From Stereum hirsutum FP-91666 SS1 (taxonomy: Eukaryota > Basidiomycota > Agaricomycetes > Russulales > Stereaceae): 64,000 bases of DNA. The first letter of the stretch is position 1. Each line of letters opens with the position of its first letter. The notes beneath the pieces were generated by a model. The model was not told the origin of the DNA and searched no databases. It was given only the letters and a program-made list of their open reading frames with translations. The translations under genes were made by a program, and so were the position numbers. Shown here in pieces: positions 46,552 through 58,907 of the stretch. The stretch lies in assembly GCF_000264905.1 (NCBI RefSeq), contig NW_006763146.1:310988-374987 (forward strand), given 5' to 3'.

Positions 46552-49500
46552 TTACAACCGCATGATCAGCTGTTTGATCCCCGACATCCAAAGCGCAATG
46601 TCATCCCCGCTCGTCGACGTCAGCATGTTCACATGCAACTGCAGCGCCGCGTCCCGGTCGTGGTTCTCCATCGCTACACATTACACATCCATCAGTATGG
46701 TTAAACGAGAACAAAATAGAGAAGGGAGAGTACGAAGAGGAGGAAAACGCACCTTTGGTAAGTACAAGCAGCTGTTCCACCGTCGGTGCGGAGAGCGTCT
46801 CGCAGTTGAGTGCGTCGAACAACGGATTGATTCGCCTCTCGAGGTCATCCACGAGCCGCTTTTGCTGTGGCTGAAGACAAAAAGTGAGCGGCCTGGACTT
46901 CGAAGCAGAACGAAAGGATCAAGTGACAGAGAGGACGTACAGGCGTAGTCTGCTTCAAAATCGCTAACTGTCCCGAGATGATAGCGTACGCAGGCTGCAA
47001 CCTCTCCGGTATATGGCTCCTGTCACCCACAGCTACCAAAATTCCACGAACTCAGCTCACTTCGCCCTCCAACACTAGTTCATGAAGACGGCACTCACGA
47101 TACTTGGGCGGCGGAGGACCCCTTGGCGGAGGCACGCTCGACGGCCCCCCACCCGGCGTCCTCGACTGCACCGGCGGCCCAACACCCCCCGGAGGACCCG
47201 GCCTCAACCCACCCTGTGGCGGAGGCGGTAGCTGTTGTCCTCCCATTCCTGGATGTTGTTGCTGCTGCTGTGGAGGCGGTCCCGGACGACCGAATTGCTG
47301 AGGTCCACCAGGTCCAGGAGGCGGCATGTTCATTCCAAGACCCATGGGAGCGCCAGGTGGTGGTGTAGCACGGACGCCGGGAGGAGGACCGTAAGGACCT
47401 GGTGGAGGAGGCGACATCGAAGCTTGTTGTTGCATCTGTGGAGGGACATGTCCACGTTGAGTTGGGGGAGGAGCGTATTGCCCTTGAGGGGGAGAAGACA
47501 TCTGCTGGCCAGGTGGTGACATCATATTCATAGGAGGGCCTGAAGGCGGGCGAGCCTGTGGAGGATATGGTCCTTGCTGCTGTCCCGGATGCGGAATGCC
47601 CATCCTATGACCCTGGGGCGGAGGCGCGACAGGCGCCCTATTCTGCACGCTCCCAGGCCTTGGAGGAGGCATAACCGTCTGCGGCGACTGGCCACGCATC
47701 CCCATGAACTGTGTTGGTCCACCGCCGATTCCAGGAGTCGACGGAGCGTTCGGGAATGGCGAAGTGATCGCTGAAGGCTTGTTGGCGTTGTTGCCCCCCA
47801 AGGTACTCGGTGTCCTACGATCGAGCAACGAAGGAGCATCGTTCCATCCACCGTTTTGTTGTTGACGCTTGGGCGGGGGAGCAGGTCCAGGAGCAGGAGG
47901 GGTGGAGCCGGTGATGGGCTGAGGAGGTGGAGGGACGACGGAGTTATTGTTCATTTGAGGGTTCCACCCTCCGGAGGGGCCGTACGCCGAAGGTGCAGAG
48001 GACTGGTAGGGTTGTTGGCTGACCGCAGGTTGGGATGGTGCGTACGGGTTGTTGACTGGAGGGGCGCTGGTGGCTGAGACCGCAGGGGCGTAGGCGTTAT
48101 TGGCGGTGGCCGCGGGAGCATATGTGCCATATGCAGGCGCGACAGGAGCCTGCTGTTGGAGAGGCGCCGCATATTGCCCATATGACGAATAATTGGTGGA
48201 AGCCATAGCCGAAGGGACCGAAGGAAGTGTCGGAACGCGCGATGTCGAAGCGATGTTGGACGGGCCAGCACCAGGCGTTGCAGTAGCCTGACCTCCCGCA
48301 ACAAGCAACCTCTCCCTCCCAACAGCCACATCTATCCCCGACCCTGGAGTGCCAGTATACCCAGCTGGGGTGAGCTTCAAGAACGCCACCGCATCCTTGA
48401 CGAGTCCTTGTGTCGCCAGCAAGTCCGCATACTCGAAGAAGCGCTCGTACAGGTTCGAGAGCTTGTAAACCTTGGCGACATTCTCTCCCTCTGCGGATGG
48501 TTTATCAAATGCGAGATCGGCATCGGCGTAGCTCGTCGCAGCTCGGAAGATCATGACCTTCTCGATGAACGACTGGAGCGCATGCGCATGCGCCGTATAC
48601 CTCGAAACACCCTTCTCATCCTCGTTCGCCAAGATCCTCTTCTCCTCCTCCACGAGCTCCTCGATCCAGATATTGACGAGCCTCTCAAGCTTGCCCGCCG
48701 CAAGGTAGGTCAACGTCGCATTCTTCCTCAGCACTCTCGCTGCCTCCGGAGAGCTCGACTTCGACTTCGCAATCGTACCCTGGAACTCCAACCTGGACCC
48801 AAGCTGTTCCGCCAGGTTCGGGAATTCCTCCGTGTTAGCGAACGTACACAGCACTACGAAGATCTCTTGCCACTCCTGCAGATCCGCGTTCTGCACGATA
48901 TCGTCCAGGTCGTTCGTCACGATCGACTGGAACAGCCTCAAATACGGCAACTCCGCCGTCCTCTTCTCGAAATACGCCTTCTGCGTCTTCGCGAGCAGTG
49001 CCGGGCCACCCTTGACGGCCAGCAAGATCGCATCGGCATAGCGGTCTGTCGAAAGGCACAGCGACACGGCGGAGTCAAAGTCGCCGACGACGAGCGCCTT
49101 CGTGACGAGCCTGTCCGTCTCTGACTCGTCTGGAGGGTAGATCGTGAAAGTGTTGCTCTTCAACGTCTCGGAAGCGACAGACGATGGCCCAGAACCGATA
49201 GTAGCTGCGACCGACGAGTCTAATCCGTAGTTCGTATGGGGAACCTGCACCGAATCGCCCGCCGCGGTATTATTCGTCTGTGAAATGCCCATCGTGCTGA
49301 AAAAGTCGGCCGCAGCGTCCATCTGTGGCGTCCCTGCAGCATTATCGTCGCCGAACAGACTAGGCGCGGTGGTTGTCGACTCGCCGGCGAGAGAAGGAAC
49401 ATTCGTCACGTCCGACGCGCCACCCGCACTGACTTCCGACGGCGTGTTCTCAGTCGCCTGGGCCATCGGGTCTTCAACGGGAGGGGAAGGACTCCGTTCA

Positions 49501-51814
49501 GGCTCGACGAAGGAAACGACAGGTTCGTGTGGCTTCGTTTCTGTGACGTCTTGTTCTGCGGGGGACCTAGGCGGAGGAGTGGTCACATCTTCGACCTTTG
49601 TCTTCAGCTTCGCGACCGCCTCCGCGACCTTCGTAGCGATCTCGGCCTTCGAGAATCCCAACAGCGTGACGAGCTCGTCCCTCGAATCCGCCTTGAACAG
49701 ACTCAACAGAGCCTTCCAAGTCGCCGAACTCTCATCCGCCTCGTTCTCTCCGCTCCTCTCCTTCGCCAATCCAGACAGGTCTCCCGCCATCACAGCCTCC
49801 TGTAGCTTCCGCGCACGAGCGACGATGCTCTCCTCCGTGATGACCTTCCTGAGATGTACGACTCCGCTCTGATGACGACCCTGTGCGGAGGGCAGATTCG
49901 ACACCGACACCAACTGTCCACCATACCCGAACGAGCTCGAGATCGGCCTCCTCAACCACTTCGGCGGCTGCTTCAACGAAATCGTCGCCTGATTCGTCCT
50001 CGCGAACCCAGGAACGTCGAACACGTCCGCTCCATCCGGCTTCGGCGTCGTAAGCGGAATATCGCCGCCCTGTGCAGCCTCGTTTGTCGTCTGTACGGAG
50101 TGTACGCCGATGGTCCCGTCGAAGAATGCCGTGGCGAGGAGATCGGGGTTGCGGGGGCACCATTGGACTTGGAAGGCCCAGTTGTCTGCGGAGGGGAGTT
50201 CGCCGATGATTTCGGAGGTTTGAGGGTTCCAGCAGAGAGCGCGATTGTCTTTGCCGGAGGAGAGGAGGAGGTCGGCGTCCTGTTTACACCAGGAGAGGGA
50301 GAGGACACCTTTTTCGTGGCCTGTGAGGATCTGGTTTATGTGTTAATCCGTGCTGGTGCTGGAGCAGGGAGGGAATGAAGGTACCTTCTCTGGCGCACGA
50401 GCGTTGCGGAGGTCCCAGACCATGATGACTGGTGAGGCATCATCCTCGGAAGAAGTGACGAGTTTAGTAGCCTGAATGAAAACTGAGTAAAATATTCGTT
50501 ACCAACATCGACGAGGGAAACGTACGTTATCTGGGTGCCACGCAACGTCGCTCATGCCACGACGTGCACCAGCGAGAGCACCAGCTCCTCCACCATACGC
50601 AAGCGCCACAACTTCTCGCTTTCCTCTCAGATCCCAGACCACGGTGTACCCGGTACTGCTTGAGGTGGCGAGGACGTGTGGGACTTGGTTGTTCCAAGAA
50701 AGGGCGGTGATTTCGTCGAGTTTTGAGCTACGTGTTCCGGGCGAGTAAGGTTTACTCGGGTCTTTGAGGTCCCAGATGTATATCTGAACAGAATCAGAGG
50801 GATGTCAGAACTAAGAAAATAGGGGTTTTATGGTGATGCATAAGAAGGGAGCCTGGTGATGTGATAAAGGTCATGATACGTGGTCGGGATAAGCGCTGTA
50901 CGCCACCAAATTGTGATGCTCCCTTGGGGAAGACCGTTCTTCCGGACATACAAGGTGCACGGCACATTGCATGGGAGCATTGATTGGGTCACATTAAGCA
51001 TCTTGGGAGCTAGAGTGAGGTGCACTGCTGTCCAGATAACAAACTGAACCAAACCCACGGGAAACGTACTAGTAGCCCACGACGCCACCACTTTACCTTC
51101 CACTCGCGCAGCAAGAAGCAGCACAGCAGGAAGGACTAGAGAAGCCTATGTATGCCATTGCCTACTTCACGTTCACATCGCCAGCAATGATTGACCGCAA
51201 TAGTTCGGAACTCCGAGGTATACCCAGCGACTGAGATCATAACAGGGCACATACCTCGCCATTAGGACCGCCGGAAGAGAACAAGCTTGTTTGAATAGGG
51301 TTGAAGTCCAAGCCACGAATGGGCCCGGTATGGGTATTGTTTTTGAGAATGAGAGCCTCGGAAGGACTAAGACGCGTTGAACATACAAACACAGATTACA
51401 TCGAGGTTTAAGAACACTCACTCGGCCTGCGCAACAATCTTCTCTGGATCCCAGATACCCAGCTCTCCGTTCTCCATACCAGCAGCAATGATACCCTGCG
51501 GGCGGTTTCCCTCTACATACCCCCACGCAATACGGTTGAACCTACATTCTCCTTCAATCTCCGGCTCAGATTGAGGCGTATGAACGAACGCACCTAGCAG
51601 TATCCCTGATCACGCCCCTGGGTCCTGGCTGACCCTCTCCACCCAAGTCATACTCCTGCTTGTTCAAAAAGTCGGGCGCCCAGATCTCGAGTTGACTCTC
51701 ATTGGAGAATGATTCGTCGAGGGCGCCTGCGACGGTCCCCGTGGCCAGCAACGGGATGGACGGTAGTGGTGACCATGCGAACGTCGATGTTCTATGAATC
51801 TCCTTGAGTTTCAT
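46552..51814 (-). CDS. SEC31: Sec31, COPII outer coat subunit
   Basis: A multi-exon gene whose largest exon runs from about 50330 down to 47100. Sec31 with Sec13 forms the outer cage of COPII vesicles at ER exit sites and stimulates the Sar1 GTPase. The N-terminal WD40 propeller starts [16 protein letters not shown] and includes [72 protein letters not shown] and [15 protein letters not shown]. The alpha-solenoid follows ([45 protein letters not shown] and LERLVNIW segments). Then comes a long Pro/Gly/Gln-rich linker that carries the Sar1-stimulating region. The C-terminal helical domain ([35 protein letters not shown]) closes with the stop at 46552. One intron (50784-51254, 471 nt) is unusually long; the others are short. 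Confidence 0.95.
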
Positions 51815-53733
51815 GGTCGTCGGAGCGTAAGGGAAAGGTAAAAAGGTAGGGGTCTAGGTTCTAAATGAAGGCTAGGGATGGATAGTACTGTATGATGCCG
51901 ACGTGTCGCGCGTTGGGCCTGCCCTAAACTCACGCGTGCCACGACGTCACCCCTTTCGGTCGTTGAACTGCGCCACCCAGGCTACATACTGACGCCACGC
52001 AAGAAATGCAGCACCAAAGACGATGATAAGTACATGCACAGTTGTGGAGATCAATACGAGAGCTCTGTGGCGAATACAAAAACGTAACAGACAGAGCTTT
52101 CGTCCCAGCAGTCTTACGATTTAGTGGCAAGGTACGATGCTTATCAAGACCAAGGACAGCTAAATATGAAGCATGGTCTCTACTCCGGACTAAGACGCTT
52201 TATTGCTGGATCCAGTGCAACATCCAAACTCTCCGTAGTCTAGACAAGTTGATGGCCCTCCTAGATCATGACCAGTCTGAATTCTTTGGCAGTCCAGCTT
52301 CTTCGCTCTCTTGAATAACGGGTGCCAACCACCTTACTGTGATGGCGAGTACAGATAATAAAGACATTCACTACCATTTTAGCCAAAGAACTACAGACCA
52401 GTCGACGTATATCGGATTTGTCAAGGCACGCGCCTCGTGCGTAGGCTCATCTGGAACTGTCGTCAAAGTGCTTGTATGGACATCATTTATCAGCAGATAC
52501 ACGGAGAATTTTCGCCTAGTGGCAGAGCAAGAGAGATATTTCCGTCAACCAAAGCAGGAACCGGTAATAATCCATGATAGCTGAAAGGTCTGGGTCTGGA
52601 CAAGGCCCCTGCCAGTACTGTGATGATGATGTTCGTCAATGATCTCCTGCACGAGCGTCAGACAAAAATACTGTGGACCTTGGGTTGTCCAAATGCTTCG
52701 AGGTGCATAGCGAGCCAACGGTCGCACATCACTGAAGTAGAATTCGATGTGACAGAGGAGTGGACGCGTTCACCAGCCGTGACACGCATTATGACGGAGA
52801 AAAGACAAAAGAAACCGTTTACGGCGTGCATAGGGCCGGGCAGTCGGTTTAAAGCGGAGTTTGACTGGGCGCCACCGAATCGGCGAAGCCTCGGGGCACC
52901 ATCACATCTGCCATCTTGAATCTGTCAGTCCATGCCTTGCTCCGTCTTTCTGAAACTCTCCAGCACCTTCGATCTGAATCAGAGACTCACACAGCGGCAT
53001 ACTGGTCGTCCTGTGCAGTCTATGAGGTTTGGTTAACGGTCGGCACTTGGAGTCTTGAACGTAGATTTCCCTTGGATGATTTTCTACGTTACGGTGATTC
53101 TGGTTTAGTTCTCAGACCACAAGGTTTTCTTCGAAGCGCTGTCTATTGAGAAAATGCCTACTGGTATCAGACGGAACGGTTCACGATTCAAACTTCAGGT
53201 GTGTTTGGGCTACGTGGTTGTCTCGGTTGCACGATTCAACGTTCTTGCCAGTGCCTGTAGTATCATTTTGCACCCCTTTCGGTGGAGGGCGAGTACCGTT
53301 CACTTTTTCTAGAGCCTGGATCTTCGGCGGTACCTTGACCATCCAACATCTTCCGACCAAATAATGGCAGATAGGCACCCCTCGGCCGTAAACAAACCCC
53401 ATAAACACAGGTCAAACGTTGCGAAGCACACGACGAACTCTCAACAAAGACCAAAATTTCTGATGCGCTACGTCCCCTCAGTTAGTAGATGAGATAGCCT
53501 CGTTCGTTTCATCTCCAACATCTTTGCCCTGGAGTTCCACGCATAGCTTTTGACGGCATACTCAGATGCGTACTCAACCTGAACAGACAGAGCCAGCCTT
53601 CGGGAGCGTTGCAGCTCGAGAAGCCTTAGCCACAGTGCTGTCTGCGTTGGGTATATAAGGGAGGTCGACCTGGCTGCAGTACAAGCATCAACTTCATCAA
53701 CTTTTTCACTTTCTTACTTCTATTTTCATCTTC
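51815..53733. other. Intergenic stretch, 1.9 kb, no gene supported
   Basis: Several frames of 60-99 codons exist on both strands, but none shows a splice-consistent extension, motif or family resemblance. The last 100 nt contain the promoter of the secreted-protein gene. Confidence 0.45.
53652..53658 (+). promoter_or_regulatory. TATA box of the secreted-protein gene
   Basis: TATATAA lies 76 nt before the start codon at 53734 and is followed by a CT-rich leader (CTTTTTCACTTTCTTACTTC), the layout of strongly expressed fungal genes. Confidence 0.7.
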
Positions 53734-54389
53734 ATGCAATTCACTCTCTCCTTCATCGCTCTCGCTGCTCTGGCTCTGGTAGCCACCGTCGAGGCGAGGC
53801 CCACTGGTATGGTCAGTGCATCCCTCTTAGACTGTCAAGCTTGTCATTTTTTTTCGTACTAACACGGGCATACATTATTGTCTTTTCAGGACGTTTTGAA
53901 GAGGGATTCGGCTGGACCGAGCGCTGGTAGTTCTTCTTCTCCTACTGGGGTAAGACTCCACTCTCCCTTCATCGCAAGTACACACGGCTTTTGATCACTG
54001 ACCTCCACACTCAGGTCACAATCCTCACCGACGACGAAATGGACAACTGGCTCTCAACAACAGCCGCCAACCTCACCTACATCGGCACCGCACCCTCCAA
54101 ACGCGTCCCCAACACCCTCGGGCGCCGCGACACGACCGTAACCTACTGCACCAAACGCGTCGACTCCGTCTGTGGCGGGACCTGCCAAGTCTACACCGGC
54201 GGTCCCACGTGTCTCGACGCCTCGGGCACGTCCTGTATCGCCGCGACGGCGGACGTCGGGTTCTGCGATAAAGGCAGCTGTGGAGGCAGTTGTAATCAGT
54301 TTTCGAGCTGTGGGACGACGTTGGAGAATGGGTTCTGTGATACGCCGGGGACGAAGAGTATTTTGGTCGGTGGGCCGCCGGCGTCTTGA
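53734..54389 (+). CDS. Small secreted cysteine-rich protein, 170 aa
   Basis: Exons 53734-53811, 53890-53949 and 54015-54389. The signal peptide is MQFTLSFIALAALALVATVEA. A short pro-region follows, with Kex2-type sites after VLKR and after LGRR. The mature part starts at DTTVTYC and holds ten cysteines in a Gly/Ser/Thr-rich background (VCGGTCQVYTGGPTC, SCIAATADVGFC, GSCGGSCNQFSSCGTTLENG). An even cysteine number and small size fit a disulphide-rich secreted protein, a type common in Agaricomycetes. The function is unknown. A TATA box and pyrimidine-rich leader suggest high expression. The gene stands alone in a long intergenic region. Confidence 0.82.
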
Positions 54390-54770
54390 AGGGGTGGTGT
54401 TGCGGTTTGAGGTTTTGAGACTTTTTTTTGGGATGATGTCCCGACTACCTGTGTCTTTTTGGAGCTGTGCTTTGAATAGACATCATTCATTTGGTTTAGA
54501 GCTTTTCATATTCGTCTCTCTAGACCGCCTCGATAGACGACCTCGCTCCTCAGATCCTTACGCCAGTATAAATTAAATGACGGACAGGTCTTTATCGTTG
54601 GAATTTCGATGAAAGCAACACAACAAGTTTTAGTGGAGGTATGCACCAGTACCGCCGGCAGCGGTCGAACGTTCAAAGTCTGGCGGAGTTTGGAACACTA
54701 CAAGCTTTTAGTTGTGTGGCGTAGTGGCACGCATCGCATACCCTCATCTTCCTGCAGAACAGTCCCCTCA
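54390..54770. other. Intergenic, secreted protein to GPN2
   Basis: 381 nt holding the 3' end of the secreted-protein gene and the GPN2 promoter. No other feature was seen. Confidence 0.5.
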
Positions 54771-56172
54771 ATGCCCTTTGGCGAAATCGTAGTCGGCTCG
54801 CCTGGCAGCGGCAAGTCCACCTACTGCTACGGCAAACATCAGCTCTTCACCGCCCTCACCCGTCCCATCTCCATCGTCAACCTCGACCCGGCCAACGACA
54901 ACATCCCCTACCCATGCGCCATCGACATCTCGTCCCTCATAACCCTCCAGGATGTAATGTCCGAACACGGGCTCGGTCCAAACGGCGGCATGCTCTATTG
55001 CATGGAGTATCTAGAGGCGAATTATGACTGGTTGGAGGAGAGGTTGAGAGAGTTGGGGAAGGATGCGTATGTGCTTTTTGATTTGCCTGGGCAGGTCGAG
55101 TTGAGCACGAACCATGGGAGTCTGAAGAATATCGTGAAGAGGCTGGCCAAGACTGGCTTTAGGGTGCGTTTTTTTGAAAGTTTTTTTACTGGTGAGATGG
55201 CGCTGGGTTGGGTGCGACGATGACGAGCTGTTCTAGCTAGCTGCCGTTCATCTCTGCGACGCACACTACGTGACAGACGCCTCTAAATACGTCTCCGTCC
55301 TCCTTCTCTCCCTCCGAACGATGCTTCACCTCGAACTCCCACATATAAACGTCCTCTCTAAAGTCGACCTCATCTCACAATACGGTGATCTTGGTGCGTT
55401 TCCTTTCACATCTTCGTGGCGAACTAGTCTGGTGTGGTATGCTAACGATGACAGGCCATAGACTTTAACTTGGACTACTACACCGAAGTCCAAGACCTAT
55501 CGTACCTCGAAACCGCGCTCTCATCGGCCTCACCGCGCTTCCAAGCGCTCAACATGGCCATCTGTGGTCTCATCGAAGATTTCAGCCTCGTAGGCTTCGA
55601 GACGCTCGCCGTCGAGGTAACGCCCCACTTTTACCACAGTCGTCCTTTTCATGACCTAACTCATCCGCTATTAGGACAAAAACTCGATGCTACACCTAAC
55701 ACGCGCCATCGACCGCGCAACAGGCTACGTCTACCTCCCTACCCCCTCCAATCCCACCCCTACTCCCTCCCACCCCCACTCCCACTCAAATTCCAATTCC
55801 GACCGAGACCCCGACATAATCCCCCCACCCCCCACCGCCCCCCTAACCCAACACCCCAACACATACTCTCTCTTAAGTTCCGCCGCCGGCCCCCTAAAAG
55901 GAAAAATGAGCGACGTTCGCGACGTGCAGGAGCGATGGATCGATGCGCGGGATGAATGGGATGCGTGGGAGAGGAAGGAGTGGAGGAAAGAGGGTGAGGT
56001 GGTTAGGAGGGAGGTGGAGAAGGCGAAGAAGGAGAAGGAGGGGAAGATAGGGCCGGGTGCGGGTGCGGGTGCGGGTGAGGGTGAGGGTGCTGGTGGGACG
56101 CAGGGTAGGAAGTTGAATATACGGGAGAGAGGTGGCGGTGGCGGTGGGGTGCCGTCGTTACCACTTCGATGA
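54771..56172 (+). CDS. GPN2: GPN-loop GTPase 2
   Basis: Exons 54771-55163, 55237-55393, 55462-55616 and 55675-56172 give 400 aa. GPN2 is a cytosolic GTPase needed for assembly and nuclear import of RNA polymerase II. Seen: [16 protein letters not shown] (Walker A), NLDPANDN (the GPN loop follows the DPAN motif), [30 protein letters not shown] (GPN), [11 protein letters not shown] (Walker B), NVLSKVDLI (NKxD-type base recognition) and [13 protein letters not shown]. The C-terminus beyond residue 250 is an unusual extension: Pro/Ser-rich, then a charged coiled coil ([16 protein letters not shown]), then Gly/Ala/Glu repeats. The last intron acceptor was set at CCATAG|AC to keep LDFNLDYY in frame. 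Confidence 0.95.
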
Positions 56173-57030
56173 ATCATGACGTGCTCATATTGAAGCTGCT
56201 TGTACGAGAAAGAGGTTTTTCATTGGGTAGAACCGTCTTGGAGATCATTTCTGCACGATCTCAACGATGGGCAGGTATGCATGTAGTAGTGGCGCGTTAC
56301 AATAGCGAACCAGGGTCCCTAGGTTCACCTTTCTCAATAGCGTTCGATGCATGCCTGAGGAAACAACAAACGCTCCTAACGAGCTTATATCGTATCATTC
56401 CACCGTCGTACGCGTAGATAAGAAGTCAACTTAAAACCGTGATGTATATGTACTGTAACTTCGTAAACGCAAACTCGAGCCTAACCCGAGGCCTGACATA
56501 TACCGGTGGGGAGGGAAAGAAACCAGCGGAGAAAAGACCGTATAGACACAACCATTTAAACGAAGATTGAATGAAGTGGGACAGTCGACTTCCATTCGAA
56601 ACCAGAGGAAGAAAGGACGGTGGAGGGTGGAGAGTGGGGGTGAATGGAGGGCGAAGGGCGAAGGCGGTGATGAAGAAATGGTAGTAATAAACCTCGGTTG
56701 CCAGTATGTGTTGTAGGAACGTACATTGAAGCCTGACTACTAGTACAGTAGGTACAAGGACCGCGGGAAGGATTGACGACACCGTGGTCATTTTGACGGC
56801 GCGGGCGAGGCATTATTTGCCTGTCAGACCAAACAAAAGAAAGAAAAACATGGTGGTCAGCAAGCGCATCCTCTCTAGTCGACTCGGCCGTCGAGAAACG
56901 AACATGGTGATACGGCAGATGGGTGGATGGACGGATGGGATGGGATGGGATGGGATGGGATGGGATGGGATGGGATGGGATGGGATGGGATGGGATGGGT
57001 GACTGGCTATGAAACACTCGAGGGGGCGCG
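56173..57030. other. Convergent intergenic region with microsatellite
   Basis: 858 nt between the 3' ends of GPN2 and the second DUF6534 gene. It contains the ATGGG tandem array (separate entry). A minus-strand frame across the array is a repeat artefact. Confidence 0.55.
56936..57000. repeat. Pentanucleotide microsatellite (ATGGG)n, about 13 units
   Basis: About 13 perfect copies of ATGGG (TGGGA in another phase) run without interruption, preceded by imperfect units (GATGGGTGGATGGACGG). The + strand has GGG every 5 nt and could form G-quadruplexes. It lies 30 nt beyond the stop of the minus-strand DUF6534 gene, so it is probably in its 3' untranslated region or just downstream. Confidence 0.95.
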
Positions 57031-58907
57031 CTACTCACCAGACTCATCCCTCAACTCTGCAATGGTCGTACAATCCGACTCATCCACGCTCTTCATGTCC
57101 TTCCTCAGCCCTACATGCGAATTCCTCAGAAACCCAGGTATCCCATTCTCGTCCCGCCCCGTCACTGTAGTGCTGCTCACCTGCACCTGCCCATGCCCCT
57201 TCAAACTCGAACTCTTCTGCGGCAGCGGCCCCGGCCCCGTGCCGTCGATGTACGTCTCGCGCACAAGGCCAGTGGCTTTGTCGGTGGAATCGAAAGCGTC
57301 GACGTCTTGCGCGCCGGAGTTGTCGTCTGAATCGTCTTTGGAGGCGTTGACGCCGCGGGTGGTGAGGGGGTAGGAGTCGACGTCGGTTGGGCCGCGCCAG
57401 GGCGCGAAGCGGGGAAGGACGTGGGAGGCGGATTGGGTCTTGATCTGAGGGCGTTAGGCTGGAAAACATATGGATGAAGAAAACGAAAGGGCATACCTGG
57501 GAGGTGGTGACGCTGATATGCAAGCTTCCGTCGAAGTCGTTTGACGTGAACTTTCCTGGTCCCAACGGTCCCCGGGAGTTGAATCTTTTGGGAACGGAAG
57601 TGATCGTTAGAGGGTGATAGATCTACAATATCCTGAACACAATTGGGGGGTCAAGATGTATGAGACTTACGATGCCATCAATGAGTTCGAGTACACTATA
57701 AGGGCGGTTAGTTGTGAATACACACGTCGCTAGAGTAAAGGGTCTTAGGGGCTTACGTTTGGCATAGAAAGCGGTCAGGGAGACGTAGATTTCTGTCTCC
57801 GGTATCACTATACACTACAGGAAGGCGATAGTCAGTAGGGTTGCGAGCACGAAAGGGAGTTCTGACGGCTTACGGTGATGAGCATAGCTATGGCCGTAAT
57901 CCTGGACGTTTCCAGTTAGGACCACTCACATAGACAGAACTATAGCCAACTTACAAGGTGATGATCCCGCTTTCTGTAGAAAGGGGCTGATGAGTAAATT
58001 GAGAAGCCGACATCATAAGATGGTGACTTACCGACGGTCCATAGAGTGATGGTATTGATGAGCGTGTCGGTTCTGGGGAATGGATAGCCATATCAGGACA
58101 CGGACAACACATTGATCTACGGAGAATTGATAGGAGGTCACCCACTTGTGGAATCCCGTTCGTTTCCTATGCAAGCAGTAGCACAAGGCGGCCGTGTTTA
58201 TGATATCCACGATGACGTCCATCGAGATGGTAGCGATTGCGGCGTAGGTGACGGTATTCACGTGGGTTACAGGTCCATATATCTCGAGCAGCGCGGTGAC
58301 GGTGATAGAGCCGACGACCTCAAGGAATGAACCTATCCAACTAATGATCGTGACGAGACTTCTCCCGGACAGAACGCGTACACGCCAGGAATAGTACATC
58401 TTCGGGAAGAAAACGGCGTGCGTGAGATCCTGAACGGGTGTTTTACATTATAGAGCACGTACCTGGACGAGAGCACTAATGATGCCATGGACCGGGATGG
58501 AATAATCGAGAGCCCAGCTTTTCAGGGTGAGGGAATTCGGTTCGCCGTAATAGGTGACGGTCACCTGGTATCGATGAATCCAGAAGAAAATAGTATGTAT
58601 GGTCTCGCCCAGCCTACCAAATGGAGATAGAGGTCATTCTTAGACGCTCGACATCGACACAGAGGAGGACGCACCAGACAGCCGCAATCTACACGCGCCC
58701 CAGCCAGCAATGAGTCCACGCTGCGTACTTGACATCAAGGTAGATTAAACGCACCAACAAACGGATGAGGAAGCGGTCATTGAAATTGCTCCTCCAGTAC
58801 ACGTATATTTGAGCGCAAGTGATAGCGTAGAGAAATGTCCCGACCAAAACCGAGATCTCCAGAGCCCCAATCGTCAGCTTCGCGGCAGCCACAGTCACTT
58901 CCACCAT
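57031..58907 (-). CDS. DUF6534-type multi-pass membrane protein, second gene
   Basis: Exon 1 (58755-58907) starts MVEVTVAAAKLTIGALEISV and contains FLYAITCAQIYVYWRSNFND. Exon 2 is only 14 nt (58675-58688). Exon 3 encodes GETIHTIFFWIHRYQV, YYGEPNSLTLKSW and VHGIISALVQ. The next encodes THAVFFPKMYYSWRVRVLSG, two membrane helices and DIINTAALCYCLHRKRTGF, followed by short exons (DTLINTITLWTV, ITAIAMLITV, ETEIYVSLTAFYAKR, FNSRGPLG). The family signatures RVRVLSG, LHRKRTGF and TLINTIT are clear. A polar tail (from SNDFDGSLHISVTTSQ) ends at 57031. A good donor site at SG|GTGAGT just before the stop would allow an alternative last exon. The function is unknown. It is a paralogue of the gene at 2409-4781, not a tandem neighbour. 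Confidence 0.78.

Noticed and set aside
47104..48077. Plus-strand Gly/Pro-rich frames
   Set aside because: Antisense shadows of the Pro/Gly/Gln-rich linker of Sec31.
50828..51124. 98-codon minus-strand frame inside the Sec31 locus
   Set aside because: It lies wholly within the 471-nt intron, and joining it to the flanking exons would interrupt the WD40 repeats.
56556..57047. Minus-strand frame with repeated Ser-His-Pro-Ile-Pro
   Set aside because: It is generated by translating the ATGGG microsatellite.
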